Positions 40,960 through 50,250 of a DNA stretch of 64,000 nucleotides are shown piece after piece. The notes under the pieces were generated by a model that saw only the letters and a program-made list of their open reading frames with translations, did not search any database and had not been told where the DNA came from. This stretch comes from Curtobacterium sp. VKM Ac-1393 (GTDB taxonomy: Bacteria > Actinomycetota > Actinomycetes > Actinomycetales > Microbacteriaceae): the NCBI RefSeq assembly GCF_015350995.1, contig NZ_JADKRW010000003.1, forward strand, positions 310,001 through 374,000, in the 5' to 3' direction. The first letter of the stretch is position 1. Each line of letters opens with the position of its first letter. The translations under genes were made by a program, and so were the position numbers.

Positions 40960-41496
40960 TCAGGACTCGTCGGGCTCCGGGCTGTCCCCCAACACGTCAC
41001 CGAGCGACGGCATGTCCGCGCCGTGGTCGGTGTAGCGCCGGACGGTGCGTCGGGCAGCGGCGCTCGCGGCACCGGACAACGCCGGGTTGCGTCGCGCGGC
41101 ATCGGCGACCCGGCCCGCGTGCCCTGCGGTCGAGAGCAGGACGTTCGCCAGCGCCCGGGCGTCGCCGCGTTCGGGCACGCCGGTGACGGTCCACGCGGTA
41201 CGCACCTGGGCGTCCGGCGTCACACCCCGCCGGGTCCCCATCCGGTGCCAGTCGGACAGCACGCCCTCGGTCCGCGACGCAGCGCGGTCGGCCTCGCCCG
41301 CTCGACGGCGTGCGGCGTCGCGCGCGGCGGACTCGCCGTCCGTGCCCTCGACCGTGTCGTACCGGTCGGTGAGGCCGTCGGCCCGGCGCCGGACGCTCTC
41401 CGCCCGTTCACGAGCAGCGCCGTCGTCACCGCCTTCTTCTGCGATGCGGGCGGCGTGTGCAGCGGCAGCTGCGGCGAGGATCTCCGAACGCTCCAT
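40960..41496 (-). CDS. Ala/Arg-rich hypothetical protein
   Basis: An unrecognised 178-residue protein. Residues 1-95 are mostly helical and rich in Ala, Arg and Glu (ARERAESVRRRADGLTDRYD, AARRRAGEADRAASR), suggesting a coiled coil. A middle segment (VRTAWTVTGVP) looks ordered, and the C-terminus is acidic. There is no signal peptide, membrane helix or Cys. Start ATG 41496 has a weak ribosome site. Codon use is like its neighbours, which supports a real gene. Confidence 0.6.
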   Translation of the reverse strand: MERSEILAAAAAAHAARIAEEGGDDGAARERAESVRRRADGLTDRYDTVEGTDGESAARDAARRRAGEADRAASRTEGVLSDWHRMGTRRGVTPDAQVRTAWTVTGVPERGDARALANVLLSTAGHAGRVADAARRNPALSGAASAAARRTVRRYTDHGADMPSLGDVLGDSPEPDES

Positions 41497-41577
41497 GCCC
41501 ACGACGGTAGCCGCTCCGACCGACACCGGCGGGCGTGGCGTCTGGCTCGGCGGACGGCAAGGAGGAGCGCCCCCGCT

Positions 41578-41628
41578 GCGAAAGCGACAGATCCCCCCGA
41601 ACAGTTCGAGGGGACCTGTCGCTTTCGC
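41578..41628 (-). terminator. Terminator after pgi
   Basis: GCGAAAGCGACAG (41578-41590) pairs with CTGTCGCTTTCGC (41616-41628), with an inner CCCC/GGGG and GAAC/GTTC stem. The outer arm is the same sequence as in the terminator at 31880-31931. Confidence 0.75.
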
Positions 41629-41644
41629 GGGACGGACCGCGCTG

Positions 41645-43366
41645 CTACTTGCGCAGCTCCAGGTACTTCGCGATGAGCGCCTTGGTCGACGGGTCCTGCG
41701 CGTCGAGCGCGGCCTGGTCGCCCTCGACGGCGGGCGTGACCTGTAGCGCCAGCTGCTTGCCGAGCTCCACACCCCACTGGTCGAACGAGTCGATGCCCCA
41801 GATGGTGCCCTCGGTGAACACGATGTGCTCGTACAGGGCGATGAGCTGCCCGAGCACGCTCGGGGTGAGCTCCGGCGCGATGATCGACGTGGTCGGCTTG
41901 TTGCCCGGGAACGTGCGCGCCGCGACGATGCCTTCGTCGGTGGTGCCCTCGACACGGACCTCGTCGGCGCTCTTGCCGAACGCCAGCGCCTTCGTCTGCG
42001 CGAAGAAGTTCGCCAGGAACAGGGTGTGCACGTCGGTGCCGGGTGCGACGCCCTTGCCGTCGCCGGTCTCGTCCTTGAGCGGACGGGCCGGGTTCGCGAC
42101 CGTGATGAAGTCGGCCGGGATCAAGCGGGTGCCCTGGTGGATGAGCTGGTAGAACGCGTGCTGGCCGTTCGTGCCGGGCTCGCCCCAGAAGACCTCGCCG
42201 GTCTCGGTGGTGACGGGCGAGCCGTCCCAGCGGACGCGCTTGCCGTTCGACTCCATGGTGAGCTGCTGCAGGTACGCGGCGAAGCGGTGCAGGTACTGCG
42301 TGTACGGCAGGACCGCGTGGCTCTGCGCACCGAGGAAGTTCGTGTACCAGACGTTGAGCAGGCCCATCAGGACGGGGACGTTCTGCTCGAGCGGCGTGGT
42401 GCGGACGTGCTCGTCGACGGCGTGGAAGCCGGCGAGGAACTGCTCCCAGTTCTCCTTGCCGATCGCGATGACGACGCTCGTGCCGATGGCGGAGTCGACC
42501 GAGTAGCGGCCGCCCACCCAGTCCCAGAAGCCGAAGGCGTTCTCGGGGTCGATGCCGAAGGCCTCGACCTTGTCGAGCGCGGTGGAGACGGCGACGAAGT
42601 GCTTCGCGACGCTGTTCTTCTTCTCGTCCTCGGCGGCGTCGGTCAGGCCGAGCCGCTCCCACAGCCACTGGCGGGCGAGGCGGGCGTTCGTCAGGGTCTC
42701 GAGCGTGCCGAAGGTCTTCGACGCGACGATGAAGAGCGTGGTCTCGGGGTCGAGGTCCGCGGTCTTCTCGTAGATGTCCGCCGGGTCGATGTTCGACACG
42801 AAGCGGGCTTCGAGGCCGGGCTGGACGTAGGGCTTGAGCGCCTCGTAGACCATGACGGGGCCGAGGTCCGAGCCGCCGATGCCGATGTTGACGACGGTCT
42901 CGATGCGCTTGCCGGTGACACCGGTCCACGAACCGTCACGCACCTGCTCCGCGAAGGCGTAGACCTTGTCGAGCGTGGCGTGCACGTCGGCGTCGACGTC
43001 CTGGCCGTCGACCGTCAGCGGTGCCGCCGGCACGAGCCCCTCGGTCGCCTTCGGGCGGCGGAGCGCGGTGTGCAGGACGGCACGGTCCTCGGTGACGTTG
43101 ATGTGCTCACCGGCGAGCATCGCCTGGAAGCGCTCGGCGACACCGGTGTCCTTCGCGACCTGCAGCAGTGCGGCGAGGATCTCGTCGGTGACGAGGCCCT
43201 TCGACAGGTCCACGGTCAGGTCAGCGGCCTGGAAGGTGTACTGCTCGGCACGGCCGGGGTCGCTGTCGAACCACCCGCGCAGGTCAGGGGTGAAACCGGC
43301 AGCGATGCTGTCCAGCTTCTTCCAGCCTTCGGTCGATGTGGGGTCGACGGGAGCGGATTCGGTCAC
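41645..43366 (-). CDS. pgi: Glucose-6-phosphate isomerase
   Basis: This 573-residue enzyme interconverts glucose-6-phosphate and fructose-6-phosphate. Motifs include [45 protein letters not shown] with the catalytic His region, and [14 protein letters not shown]. The size is in the bacterial range (about 550). GTG 43366 is chosen because AGGAGG lies 6 nt before it; a longer reading has no Shine-Dalgarno sequence. Confidence 0.95.
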   Translation of the reverse strand: MTESAPVDPTSTEGWKKLDSIAAGFTPDLRGWFDSDPGRAEQYTFQAADLTVDLSKGLVTDEILAALLQVAKDTGVAERFQAMLAGEHINVTEDRAVLHTALRRPKATEGLVPAAPLTVDGQDVDADVHATLDKVYAFAEQVRDGSWTGVTGKRIETVVNIGIGGSDLGPVMVYEALKPYVQPGLEARFVSNIDPADIYEKTADLDPETTLFIVASKTFGTLETLTNARLARQWLWERLGLTDAAEDEKKNSVAKHFVAVSTALDKVEAFGIDPENAFGFWDWVGGRYSVDSAIGTSVVIAIGKENWEQFLAGFHAVDEHVRTTPLEQNVPVLMGLLNVWYTNFLGAQSHAVLPYTQYLHRFAAYLQQLTMESNGKRVRWDGSPVTTETGEVFWGEPGTNGQHAFYQLIHQGTRLIPADFITVANPARPLKDETGDGKGVAPGTDVHTLFLANFFAQTKALAFGKSADEVRVEGTTDEGIVAARTFPGNKPTTSIIAPELTPSVLGQLIALYEHIVFTEGTIWGIDSFDQWGVELGKQLALQVTPAVEGDQAALDAQDPSTKALIAKYLELRK

Positions 43367-43533
43367 TTCGGTCCTCCTGGGATCACGTTCGAGACGTACA
43401 GCCCGCAGGTCACCGCACCAGTGCGTCGCGGACCGTCTTCGAGCGTAGTGCCGTCGGCACCGTGGTGCGCACCGCCGGACGGGAGGCACGGGGTGCGTTC
43501 GCTGCGCGCGTCACGTCCGGCGGGTGGTCGGCC
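43367..43533. other. Gap between copA and pgi
   Basis: 167 nt with GC-rich inverted repeats (for example GTGCCGTCGGCAC near 43449) that may end copA transcription. The pgi promoter should be here but no clear core was found. Confidence 0.4.
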
Positions 43534-45771
43534 TCAGGGTCGGGGTGCGAAACGCCGCAGCCGCAGGCTGTTCGTCACCACGAACACCGACGAGAACGCC
43601 ATCGCAGCGCCGGCGAGCACCGGGTTGAGCAGCCCCGCCATCGCGAGCGGGATCGCCGCCACGTTGTACGCGAACGCCCAGAACAGGTTGCCCTTGATGA
43701 TGCCGAGCGTGGAACGTGACAGCCGGATGGCGTCCGCGACGACCGTGAGTCGACCGCTGACGACGGTGATGTCGCTCGCCGCGATCGCCGCGTCGGTACC
43801 GGCGCCCATCGCGATGCCGAGGTCGGCCGCTGCGAGCGCCGCGGCGTCGTTGACCCCGTCGCCGACCATGGCGACGCTCCGGCCCTCGGCCTGCAGGCGC
43901 CGGACGGTGTCGAGCTTCGATGCCGGTGTGGCACGTGCGTGCACCTCGTCGATGCCGACCTGCGCGGCGACGGCACGGGCAGCGCCCTCGTTGTCCCCGG
44001 TGAGCAGGACGGGGTGCAGGCCGAGGGCCACGAACCGTGCGACGGCGTCGGCCGCCTCGGGCTTCACGGTGTCACCGACGACCACGACGCCCTGCACGCT
44101 GCCGTTCCGGGCCACGACGACCGCGGTCCCGCCGTCGGTCTCGGCGGCGGTGATCGCCGCGGTCACCGCGTCGGGGACGGGGATCGCCCACGACGAGGTC
44201 AGCCAGCGGGTACCGCCGACGAGCACGACGTCGCCGCCGACGACCGCCTGCACGCCGGCACCGGCGGTCGACTCGAACTGCTCGGCGGTCGGGACGTCGA
44301 GGTGACGGGCCTCGGCCGCGCGGAGGACCGCCCGTGCCACCGGGTGTTCGGACCCGTGCTCCACGGCGGCGGCGAGCCGGAGCACGGCGTCCTCGTCGGG
44401 GACACCGTCGGCCGCGACCACGGCACGCAGGGTCATCTCGCCGGTGGTGACGGTGCCGGTCTTGTCGAGCACGATCGTGTCCACGCCGCGGGTCTGTTCG
44501 AGCACCTGCGGGCCGCCGATCAGGATGCCGAGCTGCGACCCGCGGCCGGTGCCGACGAGCAGTGCGGTCGGCGTCGCGAGCCCGAGGGCACACGGGCAGG
44601 CGATGATGAGTGTGGCGACGGCCGCGGTGAACGCCGCCGTGACCGACCCGCCGAGGACGATCCAACCGACGAACGCCAGCACCGCGAGCGCGATGACGAT
44701 CGGGACGAAGACGCCGGAGACCCGGTCGGCCAGGCGTTGGACGTCGGCCTTGCCGGTCTGCGCGTCCTCGACGAGTCGGCCCATCCGGGCGAGCTCGGTG
44801 TCGGCGCCGACGCGGGTGATGGCGACGACGAGCCGGCCGCCGACGTTGATCGTCGCGCCGGTGACCCGGTCACCCGGTCCGACCTCGACGGGGACGGACT
44901 CGCCAGTGACCATGCTGCGGTCGACGGCCGAGGACCCGTCCTGCACCAGGCCGTCGCTCGGGATCCGTTCCCCGGGCCGCACGACGACGACGTCCCCGAC
45001 GACGAGGGTCGAGGCGGGGACCCGCTGTTCGACGCCGTCGCGCAGGACCGTGGCGTCCTTCGCGCCGAGTTCGAGCAGGGCGCGGAGCGCCGCCCCCGAC
45101 TGCTGCTTGGCGCGCGCTTCCATGTACCGGCCCGCCAGGATGAACACCGTCACGGCTGCGGCGACCTCGAGGTACAGGTCGGTCGCCTCGGGGTCGGTCG
45201 CGATCCACGAGAACGTCATGTGCATGCCGGTCGCGCCGGCGTCGCCGAAGAACAGGGCGTACAGCGACCAGCCGAAGGCCGCCAGCACCCCCACGCTGAC
45301 GAGGGTGTCCATGGTGGCGGCGCCGTGCCGGGCGTTCACCCACGCGGCCCGGTGGAACGGGAGCGCTCCCCACACCGCGACGGGCGCCGCGAGCGTCAGG
45401 GCGAGCCACTGCCAGTTCGGGAACTGCAGGACCGGGACCATCGAGAGCACGACGACCGGCACCGCGAGGACCGCGGACACGACCAGGCGGCGGCGCAGCG
45501 CGGCGGCCGGGTCGACCTCGGTGTCGCGGTCCGCCGTCGTGTCTGCCGGCGGCGCGGGCACGGTCGCACCGTAGCCCGCGGACTCGACGGCGGCGATGAG
45601 GGCTGCGGGGTCGGCGGGACCGTCAGCGGCGACCTGCACCTGCGCCTTCTCGGTGGCGTAGTTGACGGTCGCGGTCACCCCGGGGAGCTTGCCGAGCTTC
45701 CGTTCGATGCGGTTCGCGCACGAGGCGCAGGTCATGCCCGTGATGTCGAGCTCGACGATGCCGTCCGTCAC
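43534..45771 (-). CDS. copA: Copper-exporting P1B-type ATPase
   Basis: This 745-residue pump removes Cu(I) from the cytoplasm. An N-terminal metal-binding domain carries GMTCASC. Eight membrane helices include the CPC motif ([12 protein letters not shown]). The actuator has TGES, the phosphorylation loop is [10 protein letters not shown], the SEHP-type HP motif is GSEHPVARA, and the hinge is [10 protein letters not shown]. The order of these parts is normal for CopA. GTG start in a GTGA overlap with copZ. Last gene of the csoR-copZ-copA operon. Confidence 0.95.
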   Translation of the reverse strand: MTDGIVELDITGMTCASCANRIERKLGKLPGVTATVNYATEKAQVQVAADGPADPAALIAAVESAGYGATVPAPPADTTADRDTEVDPAAALRRRLVVSAVLAVPVVVLSMVPVLQFPNWQWLALTLAAPVAVWGALPFHRAAWVNARHGAATMDTLVSVGVLAAFGWSLYALFFGDAGATGMHMTFSWIATDPEATDLYLEVAAAVTVFILAGRYMEARAKQQSGAALRALLELGAKDATVLRDGVEQRVPASTLVVGDVVVVRPGERIPSDGLVQDGSSAVDRSMVTGESVPVEVGPGDRVTGATINVGGRLVVAITRVGADTELARMGRLVEDAQTGKADVQRLADRVSGVFVPIVIALAVLAFVGWIVLGGSVTAAFTAAVATLIIACPCALGLATPTALLVGTGRGSQLGILIGGPQVLEQTRGVDTIVLDKTGTVTTGEMTLRAVVAADGVPDEDAVLRLAAAVEHGSEHPVARAVLRAAEARHLDVPTAEQFESTAGAGVQAVVGGDVVLVGGTRWLTSSWAIPVPDAVTAAITAAETDGGTAVVVARNGSVQGVVVVGDTVKPEAADAVARFVALGLHPVLLTGDNEGAARAVAAQVGIDEVHARATPASKLDTVRRLQAEGRSVAMVGDGVNDAAALAAADLGIAMGAGTDAAIAASDITVVSGRLTVVADAIRLSRSTLGIIKGNLFWAFAYNVAAIPLAMAGLLNPVLAGAAMAFSSVFVVTNSLRLRRFAPRP

Positions 45772-45986
45772 GACGGCACGACCTGGTACCCCGCCTCGGC
45801 GACGGCTCCGCGCAGCGCATCGGCGTCGACGGGTGCCTCCGAGGTCACGGTGACCGACGACGCTCCACCGGGGACGAGGGCGACGACGACGTCGGACACC
45901 CCGTCGAGTTCGGTGAGTTCCTCGGTCACGCTCCGCACGCAGTGTTCGCAGGTCATGCCCTCGACGAGCAGCAGTTCGGTGGTCAC
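45768..45986 (-). CDS. copZ: Copper chaperone CopZ
   Basis: This 72-residue heavy-metal-associated domain delivers Cu(I) to CopA. The metal site is GMTCEHC (Cys13, Cys16), and the betaalphabetabetaalphabeta order fits. GTG at 45986 is preferred since GAGGAG is 6 nt before it. An ATG further upstream (46025) would overlap csoR but has no Shine-Dalgarno sequence. Confidence 0.92.
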   Translation of the reverse strand: MTTELLLVEGMTCEHCVRSVTEELTELDGVSDVVVALVPGGASSVTVTSEAPVDADALRGAVAEAGYQVVPS

Positions 45987-46021
45987 GGTGTCTCCTCTGG
46001 TGGTTCCGGTGCTGGTGGCGG

Positions 46022-46312
46022 TCACGAGCGCACGAGTCGGGCGATGGCCTGGCTCGCCTCGCGGACCTTCTCGTCCGCGGCGTCACCGCCCTCGGCCACG
46101 GCCTCGGCGACGCAGTGCTTGAGGTGGTCCTCGAGCAGCGACAGCGCGACGCGTTCGAGCGCCCGGTTCGCCGCGGAGATCTGGGTCAGGACGTCGATGC
46201 AGTACGTCTCGTCCTCGACCATCCGGGCGATGCCGCGCACCTGTCCCTCGGCGCGACGGAGTCGCTTGAGCAGGTCGTCCTTGTCGCCGATGTACCCGAC
46301 GTGTTCGTGCAT
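46022..46312 (-). CDS. csoR: Copper-sensing repressor CsoR
   Basis: This 96-residue DUF156-type all-helical repressor has the Cu(I) ligands Cys38, His63 and Cys67. Their spacing (25 and 4) equals Cys36-His61-Cys65 of M. tuberculosis CsoR. The start at 46312 has GGAGG 5-6 nt upstream; the earlier ATG at 46333 lacks one. It heads the copper operon and has its own operator just upstream. Confidence 0.94.
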   Translation of the reverse strand: MHEHVGYIGDKDDLLKRLRRAEGQVRGIARMVEDETYCIDVLTQISAANRALERVALSLLEDHLKHCVAEAVAEGGDAADEKVREASQAIARLVRS

Positions 46313-46338
46313 GATTGCCTCCACGGTCCTCAATACGG

Positions 46339-46353
46339 TACCCCCCTAGGGTA
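46339..46353. promoter_or_regulatory. CsoR operator
   Basis: TACCCCCCTAGGGTA is the GC-tract pseudo-palindrome bound by CsoR proteins, 26 nt before the csoR start and inside the likely promoter. Repression ends when Cu(I) is bound. Confidence 0.8.
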
Positions 46354-46414
46354 TTCCCCGTCGACAGGGAACACGCGCGAACGCGGGTATTCACCTCTCC
46401 CGGCACTCGATGTC

Positions 46415-47632
46415 ATGATCTCCACCATGACCGATCCGGCGACGAACGGCTTCCGCAGGCAGCGGTTCGCCGACGGCGACGGCTCCGACTACTCCGACAT
46501 CTTCGAGGCCGAGTACCACGGGTCCGACTTCGCCTCGGAGACGTTCGCGACCGATGACACCCGCTACGAGTACACGGTCGTGGGCGACGACGACCTGACG
46601 CTGCGGACCATGCGCGCCGAGGGCGGTCGACGCGGCGGCGTGATCGGGGTGCGGGACGACCACGTGGTGTTCTGGCTCACGAAGGGTCGGCTCGAGATGC
46701 ACTTCGCCGACCGCACACGGGTCGTCGAGCCGGGCAGCCCCTACATCGCCAGCGCATCCGAGGCCTACCGGTTCGAGTCCGACGGCACGGTCTACAACGG
46801 GGTCCACATCGCCGACTCCTTCCTGCGGACCGTCGGGCGCGACCTCGGCTACCGCTTGCCGGACGGCCCACTGCTGTTCGACCAGCAGGACGACGTCATC
46901 GCCCGCCGCGAACCGCTGCGGCACCTCATCGGCGAACTCGGCCCGGCCCTCGTGGACGACCGCGTGGTCGGACCCATGCGGACCGCACTGAACCGTCGAC
47001 TGGCGATCGTCATCCTCGACACCTTCCCGATCCGGAACCGCGGCGACGACGTCCCCGTCGCGAACCGACTCCGCGACGCGATCCGGTACGTCGAGCAGCA
47101 CGCGGCGGAGCGTCCGGCGGTCTCGGACATCGCTGCGGCGTGCGGGCTCAGCCAGCGCGGGCTGCAGGACGTCTTCGCGCGGACACTCGACTCCACCCCG
47201 AACCGGTTCCTGCGCGAGCACCGGCTGGACCGCGTCCGCAGCGAACTCCTGCTCGCCGACGACCTCGCCGGCGTCGCGAGCAGCGTCGCCGTCGTCGCAC
47301 GTCGCTGGGGCTTCACCAACCCTGGCCGGTTCGCCTCCGCGTACCGCGAGCGGTTCGGCGAAGACCCCGCCACCACCCGCCGTGCGTCGCTGTCCGCCCG
47401 ACCAGACGGCGGCCGCGCCTCGTGGCGCGTCCGTCGTGCCGTCGCGTACATCGAGCAGCACGCTGCCGAGGACCTCTCCCTGCAGGACATCGCCGACGCT
47501 GCCGGGGTGTTGCCGCGGCGCCTGCAGCAGCTCTTCCGGGCCGAGCGGGGCCAGTCGCCGATGGCGTGCGCGAGGGCGATCCGTGCTGCCGCCGAACGCA
47601 ACGCGGCGGACGGAACACGCGAAATCGCCTGA
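46415..47632 (+). CDS. Regulator with two AraC-type HTH domains
   Basis: This 405-residue regulator (from ATG 46415; 401 from ATG 46427) has an N-terminal half of about 210 residues resembling AraC_binding_2-type sensor regions. Next comes a full AraC HTH (about 218-325; DIAAACGLSQRGLQDVFARTLDSTPNRFLREHRLDRVR). A second, partial one follows (about 337-400; DIADAAGVLPRRLQQLFRAERGQSPMACARAIR). The two share YVEQHAAE/YIEQHAAE, so the tail looks like an internal duplication. It is divergent from csoR. Target and effector unknown. Confidence 0.88.
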   Translation: MISTMTDPATNGFRRQRFADGDGSDYSDIFEAEYHGSDFASETFATDDTRYEYTVVGDDDLTLRTMRAEGGRRGGVIGVRDDHVVFWLTKGRLEMHFADRTRVVEPGSPYIASASEAYRFESDGTVYNGVHIADSFLRTVGRDLGYRLPDGPLLFDQQDDVIARREPLRHLIGELGPALVDDRVVGPMRTALNRRLAIVILDTFPIRNRGDDVPVANRLRDAIRYVEQHAAERPAVSDIAAACGLSQRGLQDVFARTLDSTPNRFLREHRLDRVRSELLLADDLAGVASSVAVVARRWGFTNPGRFASAYRERFGEDPATTRRASLSARPDGGRASWRVRRAVAYIEQHAAEDLSLQDIADAAGVLPRRLQQLFRAERGQSPMACARAIRAAAERNAADGTREIA

Positions 47633-47666
47633 CCGATCGACCAGGGGGTACAGCCACATCCGCGTG

Positions 47667-47703
47667 TTTCCGGGGATTCCTGGAATTCTGCCGAATCCGG
47701 AAA
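47667..47703 (+). terminator. Hairpin after the AraC-type gene
   Basis: TTTCCGG pairs with CCGGAAA, with an inner ATTC/GAAT pair and small bulge. It lies 35 nt after the stop and before the Asp23 operon. It may instead overlap the promoter of that operon. Confidence 0.45.
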
Positions 47704-47793
47704 GTCGTGTGTGACGAATCTCTGGTGGAGCCCGTCTCATCCGTGAACAGCAACCGCTGGGAACGCCCGGCGGGACATCGAAAGGAACGAACC

Positions 47794-48258
47794 ATGGCTG
47801 ACACCACCCCCACCACTCCGGCCACGACCGCCGCGGCCCGGACCACCTCGCACGCTGGTTCGAACAGCGGCGTGACCGGCAAGACCGTCATCGACGACAC
47901 CGTCGTGTCGAAGGTCGCCGGCATCGCAGCGCGTGAGGTCAACGGCGTGCACTCCCTCGGTGGCGGCGCTGCTCGTGCGATCGGTGCGATCCGTGACGCG
48001 ATCGGCCAGCGCGACTTCGGTCAGGGCGTCAAGGTCGAGGTCGGCGAGAAGCAGGTCGCCGCGGACATCGTGATCGTCGCCGAGTACCCGGTGTCGCTCC
48101 AGCAGGTCGCCGACGGCGTCCGCAGCAGCGTCGCCCGCGCCCTCGAGCAGATCGTCGGCATGGAGGTCGCCGAGGTCAACGTCACCGTGCAGGACGTCTT
48201 CATCCCGGGTGACGACGACGACAACGACGACGAGAAGAAGGAAGCGCGAGTCGCATGA
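47794..48258 (+). CDS. Asp23/Gls24-family envelope stress protein
   Basis: This 154-residue protein has a Thr/Ala-rich start (residues 1-30) and then an Asp23 domain (about 30-135; VIDDTVVSKVAGIAAREVNGVHSL, AADIVIVAEYPVSLQQVADGVRSSVARAL, VNVTVQDV). The tail is Asp/Asn/Glu-rich. Asp23 proteins bind to a membrane anchor of the AmaP type at the cell envelope. AAAGGAAC precedes the ATG. It is the first gene of an operon that continues at least through 49902. Confidence 0.9.
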   Translation: MADTTPTTPATTAAARTTSHAGSNSGVTGKTVIDDTVVSKVAGIAAREVNGVHSLGGGAARAIGAIRDAIGQRDFGQGVKVEVGEKQVAADIVIVAEYPVSLQQVADGVRSSVARALEQIVGMEVAEVNVTVQDVFIPGDDDDNDDEKKEARVA

Positions 48259-48446
48259 GCAACACACTGATCGGTGCCCTCATCGGTGCCGTCCTCGCAG
48301 TCGTCGCACTGCAGTTCGGGTTCTGGGGCTTCGTCCTGGTCATCGTCTTCGGTGCGATCGGAGCCCTCGTGGCCGCCCTCGCCACCGGCAAGATCGACCG
48401 TGGTGCCCTGACCGACGTGCTCACCGGGCGCCGGAGCTCACGGTGA
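48255..48446 (+). CDS. DUF2273-like small membrane protein
   Basis: A 63-residue protein with two hydrophobic helices (LIGALIGAVLAVVALQFGFWGFVLV and the following IVFGAIGALVAAL) and a basic tail. DUF2273 proteins are regular members of Asp23/AmaP operons. ATGA overlap with the upstream gene and GTGA with the next. Confidence 0.8.
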   Translation: MSNTLIGALIGAVLAVVALQFGFWGFVLVIVFGAIGALVAALATGKIDRGALTDVLTGRRSSR

Positions 48447-48757
48447 ACGCCGGCCCGGACGTCCCGGGCCGCGTCGAGATCACCGCTCGTGCACTGACCT
48501 CGCTGGCGCGGGCCGTCGCAGCCGAACGGCTCGGCGCCCCCGCCAAGCGGGTCAGGGTCGGTCTCGGAGACGTGGCCGGCGCGATGGCCCTCGACGTCAC
48601 CGGCCCGATCGCCGCGGGTGACGACCTCGTCGCCCGCTCGGTCCGGGTCGCCGACGAGGTCAAGGCCCGCGTGAGTGAACTCACCGGCCGCCGCGTCGGC
48701 AGTGCCCACATCGAACTCACCGGGATCGTGCGCGAGCGCGAGTCCCGAACCCGGTAG
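48443..48757 (+). CDS. Second, short Asp23-like protein
   Basis: A 104-residue protein with the Asp23 pattern in compact form (VEITARALTSLARAVAAERLG, VGLGDVAGAMALDVTGPIA, VADEVKARVSELTGRRVGSAHIELTGIV). It starts with GTG in the GTGA overlap, with GGAG 7 nt earlier. It may form mixed assemblies with the first Asp23 protein. Confidence 0.75.
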   Translation: MNAGPDVPGRVEITARALTSLARAVAAERLGAPAKRVRVGLGDVAGAMALDVTGPIAAGDDLVARSVRVADEVKARVSELTGRRVGSAHIELTGIVRERESRTR

Positions 48758-48766
48758 GAGACCATC

Positions 48767-49342
48767 ATGAGCAACGGTTCCGTCGAACGACGCATCCGTC
48801 GTCGGAGCGTGCACCGCTCCCGCTCGACCGCGGTCGCGGTCGCGTTGGTGGTGCTCGCCCTGGTCGCCGCGTGGATCGGTACCGAATCGGTCCTGCGGGC
48901 GATCGGCCGGCCGCCGCTGGTCGCCGACCCGCAGACCGCCGTCGATGCAGCCCTGCAGCCCGACGCCGCGTTCGTCACGATCGCCGAGGTCATCGCCGTC
49001 GTCCTCGTCGTCCTCGGCGTCGTGCTGATCGTCCTGGCCCTGAAGCCCGGCCGGCAGCACCGCTCGGTCGTGGACCACGACCGCGGGGCCGTCGTCATCG
49101 ACACCCGCATCGTCGCCTCCACCGCCGCGAACGCCGCGGGGACCGCTGCGGGCGTGCCCGAGGGCAACGCCTCGGCCACCGCCCGGGGTCGCCGCACCGA
49201 CGTCCGGATCGTGCCCGTCACCGGCATCCCGGTCGACGAGCAGGCCGTGGAGGCAGCCGTCCGTGACCGCCTCAGCGGTCTCGACGAACGATTCGGCCGG
49301 AACATCCGCGTCCGCGTCGAGGAGAAGGGAACCCTGGCATGA
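48767..49342 (+). CDS. DUF6286-like two-helix membrane protein
   Basis: A 191-residue protein with a basic N-terminus (RRIRRRSVHRSRS) and two membrane helices (about 22-45 and 72-95). A soluble domain follows (about 115-185; DVRIVPVTGIPVDEQAVEAAVRDRL) of the type seen in actinobacterial Asp23 operons. TAGGAG precedes the ATG. It overlaps the next gene by 4 nt. A partner or anchor role is inference. Confidence 0.75.
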   Translation: MSNGSVERRIRRRSVHRSRSTAVAVALVVLALVAAWIGTESVLRAIGRPPLVADPQTAVDAALQPDAAFVTIAEVIAVVLVVLGVVLIVLALKPGRQHRSVVDHDRGAVVIDTRIVASTAANAAGTAAGVPEGNASATARGRRTDVRIVPVTGIPVDEQAVEAAVRDRLSGLDERFGRNIRVRVEEKGTLA

Positions 49343-49902
49343 CCAAGAGCAACCGGACCATGAACCGGATCATCCTCTTCGTCCTCGGCCTGATCGCCGT
49401 CGTCGTCGGTCTCACCATCGGCGCGGGTGTCCTGCCCGCCGTGCAGGACGCGATCAAGCCCTACGTCGACCTGCCGAGCAGCCTGGACGTCCCCGCGTCG
49501 TCGCTCTGGATCGTCGCCGCGGCCTGCGCCGTCGTCATCGTGCTCGCCCTGGTCTGGGCGTTCACCCGCGGCGGGGGCGGCACCTCCGTCGCCGTCCGTG
49601 AACGCTCGGGTGAGGACGCCGTCACGGTGAACGTGGCCCTCGTCCGCGACGTCGTCGAGCACGAACTCGCCGGGGTCCGCGACGTCGTCGGCTCCCGCGT
49701 CGACACCTACCTGGTGCGCAAGCAGCGTGCCGCTCGCATCCGCGTCGCGGTCCGCCGCGGCGGGGACGCCGTCTCGGTGCTCGACGCCGTCGACCGCGCC
49801 GTCGCGGTCCTCGACCGCACGCTCGGCCGCCAGGTGCCCGTCCTGGTCCACCTCACCGGTGGGACCCGTTCGGTGCTCGCGAAGTCGACCCGCGTCCACT
49901 GA
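49339..49902 (+). CDS. AmaP-like Asp23 membrane anchor
   Basis: A 187-residue protein with two N-terminal helices (about 10-32 and 55-75; the first is LFVLGLIAVVVGLTIGAGV) and a cytoplasmic domain that pairs a VRERSGEDAVTVNVALVRDVVEHEL part with a C-terminal LGRQVPVLVHL segment. AmaP proteins hold Asp23 at the membrane in staphylococci; this is the equivalent position in the operon. Confidence 0.75.
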   Translation: MTKSNRTMNRIILFVLGLIAVVVGLTIGAGVLPAVQDAIKPYVDLPSSLDVPASSLWIVAAACAVVIVLALVWAFTRGGGGTSVAVRERSGEDAVTVNVALVRDVVEHELAGVRDVVGSRVDTYLVRKQRAARIRVAVRRGGDAVSVLDAVDRAVAVLDRTLGRQVPVLVHLTGGTRSVLAKSTRVH

Positions 49903-49999
49903 CACCCGTCAGCCGGACGCACCACGGGCCTCCCGGCCCACCGAAGACCCACGCAACACCCACCACCGGGCGCACGCCCGACCGATGAAAGGACCCGTC

Positions 50000-50173
50000 A
50001 TGGGACTCGACGACAAGATCAAGAACGCTGCTCAGGACCTCGCCGGCAAGGCGAAGGAGGCCGTGGGGAACGTCACCAACGACGACTCCAAGGTCGCCGA
50101 GGGCAAGAAGGACCAGGCCGCCGCGAGCGCCAAGCAGACCGGCGAGGACGTCAAGGACGTCTTCAAGAAGTAG
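50000..50173 (+). CDS. CsbD-family stress protein
   Basis: A 57-residue very hydrophilic protein (MGLDDKIKNAAQDLAGKAKEA, then KVAEGKKDQAAASAK). CsbD proteins are abundant general-stress proteins of unknown biochemistry. AAAGGACC precedes the ATG. A longer in-frame reading into the gap lacks a better start. Confidence 0.88.
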   Translation: MGLDDKIKNAAQDLAGKAKEAVGNVTNDDSKVAEGKKDQAAASAKQTGEDVKDVFKK

Positions 50174-50189
50174 GACGCTCGACACGTGA

Positions 50190-50217
50190 CGGGGCACTCG
50201 CATCGTCGAGTGCCCCG
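50190..50217 (+). terminator. Terminator after csbD
   Basis: CGGGGCACTCG (50190-50200) pairs with CGAGTGCCCCG (50207-50217), loop of 6 nt. The next gene therefore may have its own promoter or be read through. Confidence 0.7.
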
Positions 50218-50250
50218 ATGCGTTCCCGCGGCCCCGAACGAGGAGGAACC

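Noticed and set aside
46313-46333. Upstream ATG for csoR
   Set aside because: No Shine-Dalgarno sequence and it would run close to the operator; ATG 46312 has GGAGG.
47674-47710. ECF-type promoter (GGAAT with GTC about 17 nt on) before the Asp23 operon
   Set aside because: Weak match that overlaps a hairpin; not enough to call.
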